The notes: generated from the sequence alone by a model not told the origin. Shown: positions 8,461-18,826, numbered from the stretch's first letter. The stretch is DNA of 50,006 bases from CBFGTJ01 sp965651815 (GCA_965651815.1 CBFGTJ010000003.1:1-50006); one strand, 5' to 3'. Numbers and translations: made by a program.

Positions 8461-9138
8461 GTGAGGAAGGAGCGTGGCGCCATCAGCGAGCAGCAGCAGG
8501 ACCGGGCGTCGTCCGGCGGGTCGACGCTGACCCGCTCGCAACAGGCGCGGCGCGACCGCATGCTCAGGGTGGCCGCGGAGCTCGCCCAGGAGGGTGGGTG
8601 GGACGCGGTGCAGATGCGCGAGGTCGCGCAGCGCGCCGAGGTCGCGCTCGGCACGCTGTACCGCTACTTCCCTTCGAAGGAGTTCCTGCTGGTCTCGGTG
8701 ATGATCCACGAGATCCAGGCGCTCGCCGACCGGTTGGCGATCCGCCCGCCGGAGGGGGACGACCCCGTCGAGCGGGTCGTGGACGTGCTCCGCAGGGCCA
8801 ACAAGGCGCTCCAGCGCCAGCCGCAGGTGACCGTCGCGATGATCCGGGCGCTCGTGTCCGGCAACCAGGAGATCGCCCCCGCGGTGCGCGAGACCCGCGC
8901 GCTGATGCGCCGGATCATCAGCGACGCGCTCGGCGTCGAGCACCCGCAGCTGGAGGGCGGGTCCACCAACGGCACGGCGGCCGCCGGCACGAACGGGCCG
9001 GTGACCCGCGAGGTGCAGATGATCGACCTGCTCTCCGACGTGTGGCTCGCCGCGCTGGTCAGCTGGATCACCGGGGTCGAGCCCGCGAGCGCCCTGGTCC
9101 CGAAGCTGTCCGAGGCGACGCGCACCTTGCTCGGCTGA
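8461..9138 (+). CDS. kstR: TetR-family regulator, KstR-like
   Basis: The helix-turn-helix region DAVQMREVAQRAEVALGTLY, followed by RYFPSKEFLLVS, is very close to what I recall of mycobacterial KstR, the sterol-catabolism repressor. The C-terminal DLLSDVWLAALVSWITG also matches. KstR responds to 3-oxo-4-cholestenoyl-CoA in mycobacteria. Two sites fitting the KstR consensus TnnAACnnGTTnnA lie nearby (11646-11659, and 21751-21764 with one mismatch). GTG at 8461 is the only normal start in frame upstream of the HTH. TAAGCT at 8437-8442 is a candidate -10. Length is 225 residues. Confidence 0.78.
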   Translation: MRKERGAISEQQQDRASSGGSTLTRSQQARRDRMLRVAAELAQEGGWDAVQMREVAQRAEVALGTLYRYFPSKEFLLVSVMIHEIQALADRLAIRPPEGDDPVERVVDVLRRANKALQRQPQVTVAMIRALVSGNQEIAPAVRETRALMRRIISDALGVEHPQLEGGSTNGTAAAGTNGPVTREVQMIDLLSDVWLAALVSWITGVEPASALVPKLSEATRTLLG

Positions 9139-9156
9139 CCCTGCTCGCTGACCTCC

Positions 9157-9208
9157 CCGTCTGTGATGCGAGCGTGCTGGCGACGCAGCACACTCGCACC
9201 ACGGAACG
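9157..9208. terminator. Intergenic hairpin, family element B
   Basis: GTGATGCGAGCGTGCTG pairs with CAGCACACTCGCACCAC at 15 of 17 positions. It lies between two convergent genes and probably serves both. Its ends (CTGTGATGCGAG and ACGGAACGAG) are identical to those of the element at 5157. Confidence 0.65.
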
Positions 9209-9214
9209 AGCCGG

Positions 9215-10666
9215 TCAGCCGCGGCGGTCGACCTGCAGCACCTGGCCGTGGGCGCTGAACCCGGCGCCGAGCACCGCGGCGAGCGACCCACCGCCGGTGA
9301 CGGTCCGCCCCGACAGCTCGCCCCTCGCGCCGGTCACGACGACGGAGGTCGGTGCGACGTCGCCGAGCGGTCCGAGGAGGTGGCGCACGGCGCCGTCGAG
9401 GTCACCGGCCGCCAGGTCGCGCACGAGCCCGCGCACCCCGCCGGGGGCCGCGCCGGCAGGGGTGGGCTCGAGGTCGACCCGGACCAGCACCTCGTCGAGC
9501 GTGGTGTCACCCCGGCTGGTGGCCCGGACCAGGAGGTGGTCCGGGTGCGACCCGCGGGCGGACTCCACCAGCTCGAAGCGGAACGTGGTGAGCTCGCGGA
9601 CCGAGCCCGGCAGGCCCACGCCGAGACGGCTGAGCAGCGATGCGCTGAGCGTGCCCGCCGCCCCGCCCTGCACTTCCACGATGGTGGAGGTCGTGCCGCC
9701 CGCCCGGCCGCGGCCCGCACGGACGGTGCCCGTCACCCCGACGTGACCGGACGGGGCCAGCCGGTGGAGCCCCCCGGCGCCGGCGCCCGCCGCGACCTCC
9801 ACCGCGGCCAGCGTCTCCACACGGTCCGGAGCGGGCAACGTGACCAGCTCCCCGGCGAGGTCGTCCAAGCCCGGGTCGATCCCGGTGATGCGCTCGGCGA
9901 TGCTGTCCGCTGCACCCCCGAGCGCCCGCGCCACCCAGGTGCCGCCGTGACCCGTGAGGTGGAGCTCGCGGGTCGGGTCACCGGTGGGGACGCCGGCCCG
10001 CTCGGCCGCCTCCGCGGCGGCGATGCGTGCGAGCAGTCCGGTGACCTCGCCGCGGTCGACCTCCCACGTGCGGCGCAGGACGCTGCCGAGCGCTGCCCCT
10101 GCCCCCGCATGCACGCCGATCGGCGCGGTCGTCTCCGAGGTGCCGCCGATCGTGAGCTCCGCGGTGGCGCCGACGGTCGCCTCCAGGCCGACCTCGGCGG
10201 CCTCCGCCACCGTGACGCGCACCCGGCCGTCGGGCAGCTCCTGCAGCCACACGTCCGCGTCGATCCCGGCGCTGACGAACCCGACCTTCACCCCCACGCC
10301 GCCCGAGAAGCGGAGCTCGGTCGGTGGGAACGCCGACAGGTCCGCCGGGCGCACCGGCCGCAGCACCGGGAACGGGCCCGACGGTGGCAGCTGCGCGACG
10401 GGTGCGGCGGAGGCCCTGCGCTGCTCGGCGGCCTGGCCGTCGAGGTCCCTCGCCAGCCGGTGGCAGCGATGCGACAGCGACAGCAGCGCGGCGCGGTGGC
10501 GGGTGGACCAGTCGCGCTCGAAGCGGGCCGCGTCGACACCGGTCCACCCGGTCGCCCGGACCCGCCGGTCGAGGCCGATGGCCACGTCCGCGAGCTGCCG
10601 CGACGCGGCGCGCATCGAGCCGGCGAGTCGTTCCAGTGCCGCGGCGTCCGCGCCCAGTGCTCCCAT
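9215..10666 (-). CDS. Hypothetical protein with WXG100-like N-terminus
   Basis: Residues 1-90 are alpha-helical by eye and contain a W-x-G turn (ATGWTGVDAARFERDW), like ESAT-6/WXG100 proteins exported by type VII secretion. The remaining 390 residues are rich in beta-type, Gly/Thr/Val-containing segments (about 120-200, 285-360) and match no family I know. The layout is that of a large LXG/WXG-type secreted protein, but no toxin motif is visible. ATG at 10666 lies 8 bases after TACCGT (10680-10675 on the minus strand), fitting leaderless transcription. No partner or ESX gene is adjacent. Confidence 0.65.
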   Translation of the reverse strand: MGALGADAAALERLAGSMRAASRQLADVAIGLDRRVRATGWTGVDAARFERDWSTRHRAALLSLSHRCHRLARDLDGQAAEQRRASAAPVAQLPPSGPFPVLRPVRPADLSAFPPTELRFSGGVGVKVGFVSAGIDADVWLQELPDGRVRVTVAEAAEVGLEATVGATAELTIGGTSETTAPIGVHAGAGAALGSVLRRTWEVDRGEVTGLLARIAAAEAAERAGVPTGDPTRELHLTGHGGTWVARALGGAADSIAERITGIDPGLDDLAGELVTLPAPDRVETLAAVEVAAGAGAGGLHRLAPSGHVGVTGTVRAGRGRAGGTTSTIVEVQGGAAGTLSASLLSRLGVGLPGSVRELTTFRFELVESARGSHPDHLLVRATSRGDTTLDEVLVRVDLEPTPAGAAPGGVRGLVRDLAAGDLDGAVRHLLGPLGDVAPTSVVVTGARGELSGRTVTGGGSLAAVLGAGFSAHGQVLQVDRRG

Positions 10667-10712
10667 CCCGGCGCACGGTACGGACGGGGTGTCGGCGGAT
10701 CAGCGGGGAGCG

Positions 10713-10737
10713 CGGCCCGGTGCGCTGCAGCGGGCCG
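10713..10737. terminator. Hairpin downstream of the amidohydrolase-family gene
   Basis: CGGCCCG (10713-10719) and CGGGCCG (10731-10737) form a perfect 7-bp stem with an 11-base loop, 12 bases past the stop of the minus-strand gene. Confidence 0.45.
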
Positions 10738-10748
10738 TCAGGGTCTGC

Positions 10749-11621
10749 TCAGCCCTCGAGCCCGAGCACCTTCGCCGCGTTGTGGCGCAGGAACTTGGGC
10801 CAGACCTCGTCCTTGAACGGCACGTTCGGCAGCTCGTCCATGATCCGCTCGTAGGTCAGCCCGGCGGGGAAGTACCCGGCGTAGATCACCTTGTCGGCGC
10901 CGCGGGTGTTCGCGTACCGGATGATCGCCTCGGGGTAGTGCTTCGGGGCGAACGCCGAGGTGGAGTAGTAGAGGTTCGGCCACTTGAGCATCAGCTTCAC
11001 GGCCATGTCCTCCCACGGCTCGGCACCGTGGCGCATCACCACGGTCAGCTCCGGGAAGAACCAGCAGACCTCGTCGAGCAGCTCGACCTTCTGGGGCGCG
11101 AGCGGCACCCGCGGGCCGGGGACGCCAGCGGTGAGGAAGATCGGCAGGCCGAGCTCGACGCAGGTCGCGTAGATCGGGTAGTAGGGCGCCGCGTTGATCG
11201 GCGTCATGCAGCCGGCCGGGAAGCTCGAGACCGCGACGATCCCGTACTCGTCGTGGTAGCGGCGGATCTTGCGCACCGCGTCCATGCCGTCGCGGGGGTC
11301 GACGTCGACCAGGCCGAGGAAGCGGTCGGGGTGCTCCCGGATCGCGCGGCGGGGCTCGTCCCGCACCTCGCTGCCGACGTTGATGAGCCCCCGCTCGACG
11401 CCGTAGCGGTCCATGTTGTCGAGGGTCACCGCGACCGGGTCGACGCCCTCGTCGATGTCGTCGGGGATGTCCTTGAACATGTACTGCGCCGGCATCTTGA
11501 AGTCCTCGATGGACTCGGCGTCGCGCAGGCTCGGGGCGAGGAACTTGTAGACCTCGCGGCGGTCAGCGCTGGGGAAGCCGATCATCGTGTCGATGATCGG
11601 CACGTCGGTCGGCATGCCCAT
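10749..11621 (-). CDS. Amidohydrolase-fold (PF04909-type) protein
   Basis: The 290-residue TIM-barrel protein resembles amidohydrolase-2/ACMSD-like decarboxylases: REHPDRFLGLVDVDPRDGMD, YGIVAVSSFPAGCMTPIN, ELGLPIFLTAGVPGPRVP, LTVVMRHGAEPWEDMAVKL and the C-terminal RHNAAKVLGLEG. The N-terminal metal motif HxH is not present (PIIDTMIGFPS), so chemistry may differ from metal-dependent relatives. A longer GTG start at 11630 exists. I prefer ATG 11621 because TACAGT (11634-11629) lies 7 bases upstream. A perfect KstR-type box just upstream suggests a sterol-linked role. Confidence 0.78.
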   Translation of the reverse strand: MGMPTDVPIIDTMIGFPSADRREVYKFLAPSLRDAESIEDFKMPAQYMFKDIPDDIDEGVDPVAVTLDNMDRYGVERGLINVGSEVRDEPRRAIREHPDRFLGLVDVDPRDGMDAVRKIRRYHDEYGIVAVSSFPAGCMTPINAAPYYPIYATCVELGLPIFLTAGVPGPRVPLAPQKVELLDEVCWFFPELTVVMRHGAEPWEDMAVKLMLKWPNLYYSTSAFAPKHYPEAIIRYANTRGADKVIYAGYFPAGLTYERIMDELPNVPFKDEVWPKFLRHNAAKVLGLEG

Positions 11622-11645
11622 GGCGGCCACTGTAGAGGCGCCGAC

Positions 11646-11659
11646 TAGAACGCGTTCCA
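11646..11659. promoter_or_regulatory. KstR-type operator before the amidohydrolase-family gene
   Basis: TAGAACGCGTTCCA fits TnnAACnnGTTnnA at every fixed position. It lies 11 bases upstream of the proposed -10 of the minus-strand gene, in the -35 region, where binding would repress. The cognate regulator is probably the KstR-like protein at 8461. Confidence 0.65.
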
Positions 11660-11826
11660 GCTCCGCCGTCGCCGCCTCGTAGGGCGCCGTGGCTGAACAC
11701 TTGGTGGTTGGCGTCGCAGAGCGACGGCAACCACCCGGAGAACGGCGGTGGCTCGGCGGGCACGACTCGCCTGCCCCACGAGTGCACGTGCCGTTCAGGG
11801 GCGCCCCGGCCTCCTACGCTCGATCG

Positions 11827-11853
11827 ATGGATCGAGCCCGGGGGTGCCCATGA
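11827..11853 (+). CDS. Leaderless cysteine-containing leader peptide (uORF)
   Basis: ATG at 11827 lies 6 bases after TACGCT (11815-11820) and opens an 8-codon frame, MDRARGCP, whose TGA overlaps the ATG of the following gene (ATGA at 11850-11853). A leaderless short frame ending exactly on the next start suggests translational coupling. The Cys-Pro end recalls the cysteine-sensing leader peptides described in mycobacteria. It is too short for conservation to be judged here. Confidence 0.5.
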   Translation: MDRARGCP

Positions 11854-12629
11854 CGTGGTTCGAGCGGGTCCGAGCGCGCTGGGCGACGGAGCGGACGACC
11901 GGGTTCCCGACGTCGTCGAACGGGGCGTCGTCGTTCCACCTTCGATGGCACCTCGGCGGTGACCTGCGGGAGGTGTCGGTCACGCTCGAGGTGCTCGAAC
12001 CACCGACCGTCCCGCGCCTGTACTTCTGGGCGCTGCAGGCCGACTTCGCCGATCCCGGTGGTCGGCACGCCGGCGGCGCGCACCTCGGGCTCCAGTGGCA
12101 CCCGTCCCACCCCGGCTCGCGGGCGGTGAACTGGGGCGGCTACGACGCCCGCGGCACCGAGCTGCACGGCAGCGAGTCGGCGCTGCCCTCCGCGCTGCAC
12201 AACCCGAACACGCGCGACCTGTGGTGGTCGGAGCGCACGCCCTACCGGCTGACGATCGAACGTGCACCCGCGGAGGCGGACCGTCACGGGCTGCAGGCCT
12301 GGCGGGGCACCGTCACCGACCTCACGAACGGGCACGCCACCGTCGTGCGCGACCTGTACCTGCCGGGCGACCGCATCTCCGGGGCGGTCATGTGGTCCGA
12401 GGTGTTCGCCCGCTGCGACGACCCGAGCGTCGCGGTGCGCTGGTCCGACCCCTCCGCCACCACGCTCGACGGCGCGACCGTGCGCCCCGACCGCCTGTCG
12501 ACGAACTACCAGACCCACGCGGACGGCGGTTGCGCGAACACCGATTCCTCGCCCGACGGGGTCGGGATCGTGCAGCGCACCAACACCGAGAGGGCCACAC
12601 CGACCGGCGCGGTCCTCCCCACGCGCTGA
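11850..12629 (+). CDS. Hypothetical protein, unknown beta-rich family
   Basis: The 259-residue protein has no signal peptide or membrane segment. It includes LYFWALQADFAD, GGAHLGLQWHPSHPG and NWGGYDARG, then LPSALHNPNTRDLWW, which suggest a beta-sandwich with many aromatic residues. Related hypothetical proteins occur in other actinobacteria as far as I recall, without a known function. ATG at 11850 overlaps the stop of a short leaderless frame, so expression is probably coupled to it. In-frame GTG at 11844 is an alternative. Confidence 0.65.
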   Translation: MTWFERVRARWATERTTGFPTSSNGASSFHLRWHLGGDLREVSVTLEVLEPPTVPRLYFWALQADFADPGGRHAGGAHLGLQWHPSHPGSRAVNWGGYDARGTELHGSESALPSALHNPNTRDLWWSERTPYRLTIERAPAEADRHGLQAWRGTVTDLTNGHATVVRDLYLPGDRISGAVMWSEVFARCDDPSVAVRWSDPSATTLDGATVRPDRLSTNYQTHADGGCANTDSSPDGVGIVQRTNTERATPTGAVLPTR

Positions 12630-12659
12630 GGTGGGGCCGACCGCTACCGTGGCCGGGTC

Positions 12660-14306
12660 ATGGGGGATCAACTGACCTACAACCTCGCGGACCTCTGGGA
12701 GGCCGTGTCGGACCGGGTGGGGGAGCGTGAGGCCGTCGTCGCGGGGGACCGGCGGCTCACCTACTCGCAGCTCGAGGAGCGGGCCAACCGGCTCGCGAAC
12801 CACCTCAGCGGCGTGGGCGTCGGGCCGGGCGACTTCGTCGGCTGCTACCTGACCAACGGCACCGAGTACCTCGAGGCGCTGCTCGCCGCGTTCAAGCTGC
12901 GCGCCGTGCCGGTCAACATCAACTACCGGTACGAGGCGGACGAGCTGCGCTACCTGCTCGACGACTCCGGCTCGGTGGTGCTGCTCTGCGACGAGGCGTT
13001 CGTGCCCCGCGTCGCCGAGGTGGCCTGCTCCGTGCCGGCGCTGCGCCACACGATGGTCGTGGCGCGCGCGGGCAACGCGGCGGCCGACCTGTCGGACACC
13101 GGCGTGCCGGACCCGGTCGACTACGAGCAGGCCCTCGCCGCGTCCAGCGCCGAGCGGCCGGTGGTCGAGGGGCGCGGCAACGACGACCTGTACGTGCTCT
13201 ACACCGGCGGCACCACCGGCATGCCGAAGGGCGTCGTGTGGCGCATGGAGGACGCGTTCTTCGGGTGCATCGGCGGTGGCGACCCGATGCGCACCTCGGG
13301 CGAGGTGTCCTCCCCCGACGAGGTCCTCGAGCGCCTCATCGACTTCGACTTCGTCTTCTACGCGCTCGCACCGCTCATGCACGCCGCAGCCCAGTGGGTG
13401 TCGATCATGTGGTTCCTCGCCGGGGCCAAGGTCGTGCTGCACACCGGGTCCTTCGACGGCGAGCGCGTCTGGCGCACCGTCGAGGCGGAGAAGGTGAACG
13501 TGCTCACGGTGGTGGGCGACGCGATGGCCCGCCCCCTGTGCGACGCGTGGGACGAGCACGGTCCGTTCGACATCTCGTCGATGTACCTGCTCTCCAACGG
13601 GGGCGCGCCGCTCACCCCGTCGCTGCGCGACCGCCTTCGCTCCTACGCGCCGAACGCGATGCTCACGGACGGGTTCGGCTCGTCCGAGACCGGCATCCAG
13701 GGCAGCCGGCGGCTCTCGCCGGGTGAGGAGGCCGGCGAGGCGGTGACGTTCAACAACGTCGCGCGGGGCGCGGTCGTGCTCGACGAGCACCACCGTCCCG
13801 TGGAGCCCGGCTCGGGTGTGGTGGGCAGGGTCGCCCAGTCGGGGCACATCCCGCTCCGCTACCACAACGCCCCCGAGAAGACCGCCGAGACCTTCGTCGA
13901 GGTCGACGGGGTCCGCCACGTCCTGCCCGGCGACATGGCGACCGTCGAGCGGGACGGCACGATCGTGCTGCTGGGCCGAGGGTCGGTGTGCATCAACACC
14001 GGCGGCGAGAAGGTCTTCCCCGAGGAGGTGGAGTCGGTGCTCAAGTCCCACCCGCACGTCTACGACGTGCTGGTGGTCGGCGTGCCGGACGACCGCTGGG
14101 GGGAGCGGGTCACCGCGGTCGTGCAACCCGACCCGGGGCAGTCCGTGACCCTCGAGGAGCTCGACGCGCACTGCCGGGGCCGGCTGGCGGGCTACAAGAT
14201 CCCCAGGTCGGTCGTGCTGGTCGACGAGGTCGTGCGCTCTCCCGCGGGCAAGGCCGACTACCGCTGGGCCAAGCAGGTCGCGACCGCCGCCGTCCCGACC
14301 GGCTGA
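12660..14306 (+). CDS. Acyl-CoA synthetase, FadD19-like
   Basis: The 548-residue ANL ligase carries YTGGTTGMPKGVVWRMED (ATP loop, about residues 181-198), MLTDGFGSSETG (A5), a MLGRGSV-like segment LLGRGSVCINTGGEK, and the catalytic Lys in SPAGKADYRWAK near the C-terminus. The N-terminal YNLADLWEAVSDRVGEREA and the VWRMEDAFF segment are typical of the FadD19 group, which activates steroid side-chain acids in mycobacteria. It parallels the ligase at 20093. TACCGT at 12645-12650 lies 9 bases before the ATG. No KstR box is visible here, so control may differ from its paralogue. Confidence 0.85.
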   Translation: MGDQLTYNLADLWEAVSDRVGEREAVVAGDRRLTYSQLEERANRLANHLSGVGVGPGDFVGCYLTNGTEYLEALLAAFKLRAVPVNINYRYEADELRYLLDDSGSVVLLCDEAFVPRVAEVACSVPALRHTMVVARAGNAAADLSDTGVPDPVDYEQALAASSAERPVVEGRGNDDLYVLYTGGTTGMPKGVVWRMEDAFFGCIGGGDPMRTSGEVSSPDEVLERLIDFDFVFYALAPLMHAAAQWVSIMWFLAGAKVVLHTGSFDGERVWRTVEAEKVNVLTVVGDAMARPLCDAWDEHGPFDISSMYLLSNGGAPLTPSLRDRLRSYAPNAMLTDGFGSSETGIQGSRRLSPGEEAGEAVTFNNVARGAVVLDEHHRPVEPGSGVVGRVAQSGHIPLRYHNAPEKTAETFVEVDGVRHVLPGDMATVERDGTIVLLGRGSVCINTGGEKVFPEEVESVLKSHPHVYDVLVVGVPDDRWGERVTAVVQPDPGQSVTLEELDAHCRGRLAGYKIPRSVVLVDEVVRSPAGKADYRWAKQVATAAVPTG

Positions 14307-14334
14307 ACCGCGGCGCGGGCCGGGCCCTCGGGAG

Positions 14335-14380
14335 GCTGGGTTCTCGGGCGGCTGGGCCCCGGGACGCTGGGCCCCGGGAC
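14335..14380. repeat. Three 15-16 bp tandem units
   Basis: GCTGGGCCCCGGGAC occurs twice in exact tandem (14351-14365 and 14366-14380), preceded by a diverged copy from 14335. The units are self-complementary at GGGCCC/CCCGGG and could fold after the stop at 14306. Confidence 0.6.
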
Positions 14381-14465
14381 GGAGGAGGTTTCCCGCCGGG
14401 GCCGCGGGCACCGGGGCGCGATGCCCGGTGCCCGCGCCCGCTGCGTGTCGCACCCGCCTGCGAGC

Positions 14466-16604
14466 ATGGGCGCCGTGACTGCGACCGAGTCCACCGCCGG
14501 CACCCCCACCCGACGGGAGCTGCCGCCGCCCACCCCCGAGCTCGCCCGCGTGGCGGGCGAGGTGCTGGCCGCGCTCGCGGGGCCCGACGCACGCCTGCGC
14601 GACGACCAGCTCGCCGCGATCGACGCGCTGGTCACCCACGGCGAGCGGGTGCTGCTCGTGCAGGCGACCGGGTGGGGCAAGTCCGCCGTGTACTGGATCG
14701 CCACCGCGCTGCTGCGCGAGCAGGGCGCCGGGCCGACCCTCGTGGTGTCGCCGCTGCTCGCGCTCATGCGCAACCAGGTGGCCGCGGCGTCGCGCGCGGG
14801 CATCCGCGCCGCCACCATCAACTCGGCCAACATCGAGGACTGGCGCGAGATCGAGGCCTCGATCGAGGCCGACGAGGTCGACGTCCTGCTCATCTCCCCC
14901 GAGCGGCTCAACAACCCCCGCTTCCGCGACTCGGTGCTGCCCTCCCTCGCCGCGGCGGTGGGGTTGCTCGTGATCGACGAGGCGCACTGCATCTCCGACT
15001 GGGGCCACGACTTCCGCCCCGACTACCGACGCATCGCGGACGTGCTCGCCGGCCTCTCGCCCGAGGTGCCGGTGCTCGCCGCGACGGCCACCGCCAACGG
15101 GCGGGTCGAGGCGGACGTCGCCGACCAGATCGGCGAGCACACCCTCACCTACCGGGGCTCGCTCGACCGGCCGTCGCTGCACCTGTCCGTGGTCCGGCTC
15201 GGTTCCGCTGCGGAGCGCATGGCGTGGCTCGCCGGGTGGACCGCCGAGCGGTCCGGGCCGGGGCTCGTCTACTGCCTGACCGTGTCCGAGGCGGAGCGCA
15301 TCGCCGAGTTCCTCGCGGGTCGTGGCGTGTCCGCCGTCGCCTACACCGGTTCGACGCCTGCGCCCGAGCGGGAGGCGATCGAGGCAGCGCTCGACTCGGG
15401 CGAGGTGTCCTGCGTGGTCGCGACCTCCGCGCTGGGCATGGGCTACGACAACCCCGACCTCGCGTACGTGGTGCACCTCGGCTCGCCGTCGTCGCCGATC
15501 GCCTACTACCAGCAGGTCGGCCGAGCCGGCCGCGGTTCGGTGCAGGCCGAGGTGGTGCTGCTGCCCACCCCGACCGAGGTCGACATCTGGGCCTACTTCG
15601 ACTCGACGTCCATGCCGCCCCGGCCCGCGGTCGAGGAGGTGCTCGCCGCGCTCGCCGAGTCCGGACCGCTGTCCATCCCCGACCTCGAGAGCATGGTGAA
15701 CCTGCGCCGGGGCCGGCTCGAGGCGCTGCTCAAGGTCCTCGACGTCGAGGGCGCGGTCGACCGCGACGGCGCCAAGTGGTTCCGCACGGACCGGCCCTGG
15801 GCCTACGACGAGGAGCGCTACCGGCAGCTCGCCGAGGCACGCCGCCGCGAGCAGGACGCGATGCGCGCCTACCAGCGCACCGACGGGTGCCGGCTCCGCT
15901 TCCTGCGCGAGCAGCTCGACGACCCCGGCGCGGCCGACTGTGGTCGGTGCGACAACTGCACCGGCGCCACGCCCGCCGTGCGCGTCGACGAGGACGTCGC
16001 CGCCGCGGCGCGCCAGTTCCTGCACAGCGCGCCGGTCGTGCTCGACCCGCGCAAGCAGTGGCCGAGGGGCATGGAGGAGCGCAAGGGCAACATCCCGGTC
16101 GACCGGCGCGCCGAGGAGGGCCGCGCGCTCGCCTTCGCGAACGACCCGGGGTGGTCAGAGGTGCTCGGCCCGCTCTTCGACGGCCCCGACGCCGAACCCG
16201 ACGAGCAGCTGGTGCGTGGCGTCGCCGCGGCGCTGAAGGCGTGGCCGTGGGCGCAGCGCCCGACCTGGGTGACCTGGGTGCCGTCGCGCACCCGCCCGAA
16301 GCTCGTCGGCGGGCTCGCCCGGCGCCTCGCCGAGCTCGGCAAGCTCGAGCTGGTCGACGCGGTCACCCGGGTGCGCGCGGACGCGCCGCCGCAGGACCGG
16401 ATGGAGAACTCGATCACCCAGGCCGCCAACGTGCTCGACGCGTTCCGCTTCGGTCGCCCCGACGGTGCACCGTTGCCCCCGGGCCCCGGGCTGGTCATCG
16501 ACGACACGCTGCGCTCCGGGTGGACGATGACCGTCGTCGCGGAGGGCCTGCGGGAGGCGGGCGCGGAGTCGGTGCTGCCGTTCGTGCTCTGGCGCCGCCC
16601 CTGA
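14466..16604 (+). CDS. RecQ-family DNA helicase with C-terminal phosphoribosyltransferase-like domain
   Basis: The 712-residue protein has the superfamily-2 motifs: QATGWGKSAVYW (Walker A), VIDEAHCISDWGHDFRPDY (RecQ DEAH box plus aromatic loop), LAATATAN, TSALGMGYDNP and QVGRAGRG. A zinc site CRLRFL...CGRCDNC follows. The last 40 residues contain GPGLVIDDTLRSGWTMT, a clear PRPP-loop-like motif of phosphoribosyltransferases, and WPRGMEERKGNIP lies before it. RecQ helicases unwind DNA for recombination and repair; the role of the extra domain is unknown to me. ATG 14466 is chosen over ATG 14421; GTG 14475 is also possible. Confidence 0.88.
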   Translation: MGAVTATESTAGTPTRRELPPPTPELARVAGEVLAALAGPDARLRDDQLAAIDALVTHGERVLLVQATGWGKSAVYWIATALLREQGAGPTLVVSPLLALMRNQVAAASRAGIRAATINSANIEDWREIEASIEADEVDVLLISPERLNNPRFRDSVLPSLAAAVGLLVIDEAHCISDWGHDFRPDYRRIADVLAGLSPEVPVLAATATANGRVEADVADQIGEHTLTYRGSLDRPSLHLSVVRLGSAAERMAWLAGWTAERSGPGLVYCLTVSEAERIAEFLAGRGVSAVAYTGSTPAPEREAIEAALDSGEVSCVVATSALGMGYDNPDLAYVVHLGSPSSPIAYYQQVGRAGRGSVQAEVVLLPTPTEVDIWAYFDSTSMPPRPAVEEVLAALAESGPLSIPDLESMVNLRRGRLEALLKVLDVEGAVDRDGAKWFRTDRPWAYDEERYRQLAEARRREQDAMRAYQRTDGCRLRFLREQLDDPGAADCGRCDNCTGATPAVRVDEDVAAAARQFLHSAPVVLDPRKQWPRGMEERKGNIPVDRRAEEGRALAFANDPGWSEVLGPLFDGPDAEPDEQLVRGVAAALKAWPWAQRPTWVTWVPSRTRPKLVGGLARRLAELGKLELVDAVTRVRADAPPQDRMENSITQAANVLDAFRFGRPDGAPLPPGPGLVIDDTLRSGWTMTVVAEGLREAGAESVLPFVLWRRP

Positions 16605-16633
16605 CCCGCCGTCCCGATCCGCCCCCATCTCCA

Positions 16634-16683
16634 TCTGTTCTCCAGGAGTGCAGGTCCACCCTCAGTTCCGGGACACAGAACGG
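16634..16683. repeat. Intergenic repeat, family element C, before the ABC-F gene
   Basis: The segment from 16645 shares its core (GTGC, GGT, ACCCTCAGTTCCGGGACAC, AGA) with a second copy at 18751-18787, on the other side of the ABC-F gene. The pairing within this copy is weak. A run of nine G follows at 16682-16690. Confidence 0.55.
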
Positions 16684-16750
16684 GGGGGGGGCGGGGGTCG
16701 CCCTGCGTCGCGGTGGTGGCCCGGGGCAGCGGCAGTAGCATCGCCTCCCC

Positions 16751-18727
<1,977 letters not shown>

Positions 18728-18741
18728 CCGAACCGACCGAA

Positions 18742-18785
18742 CTGTGTACCGGAAGTGCGGGTGGACCCTCAGTTCCGGGACACAG
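18742..18785. terminator. Intergenic hairpin, family element D, after the ABC-F gene
   Basis: CTGTGTACCGGAA (18742-18754) pairs with TTCCGGGACACAG (18773-18785) at 12 of 13 positions around an 18-base loop. It lies between two convergent genes. The right half and loop repeat the element at 16645. Confidence 0.6.
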
Positions 18786-18826
18786 ATCAGCGCCTGGACA
18801 GATCAGCGCCTGGACGGATCAGCGCC
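18783..18826. repeat. 16-bp tandem repeat covering the stop of the Lrp gene
   Basis: CAGATCAGCGCCTGGA occurs twice in exact tandem, followed by a third diverged unit that is the end of the minus-strand Lrp/AsnC gene. Each unit carries TCAGCGCC, so the sequence around the stop codon has been copied downstream twice. Confidence 0.65.

Noticed and set aside
11814..16025. A 1,403-codon open frame on the minus strand
   Set aside because: It is antisense to the unknown gene, the FadD19-like ligase and RecQ. Its composition is Arg/Val/Asp/His-rich without motifs, as expected from GC-biased third positions.
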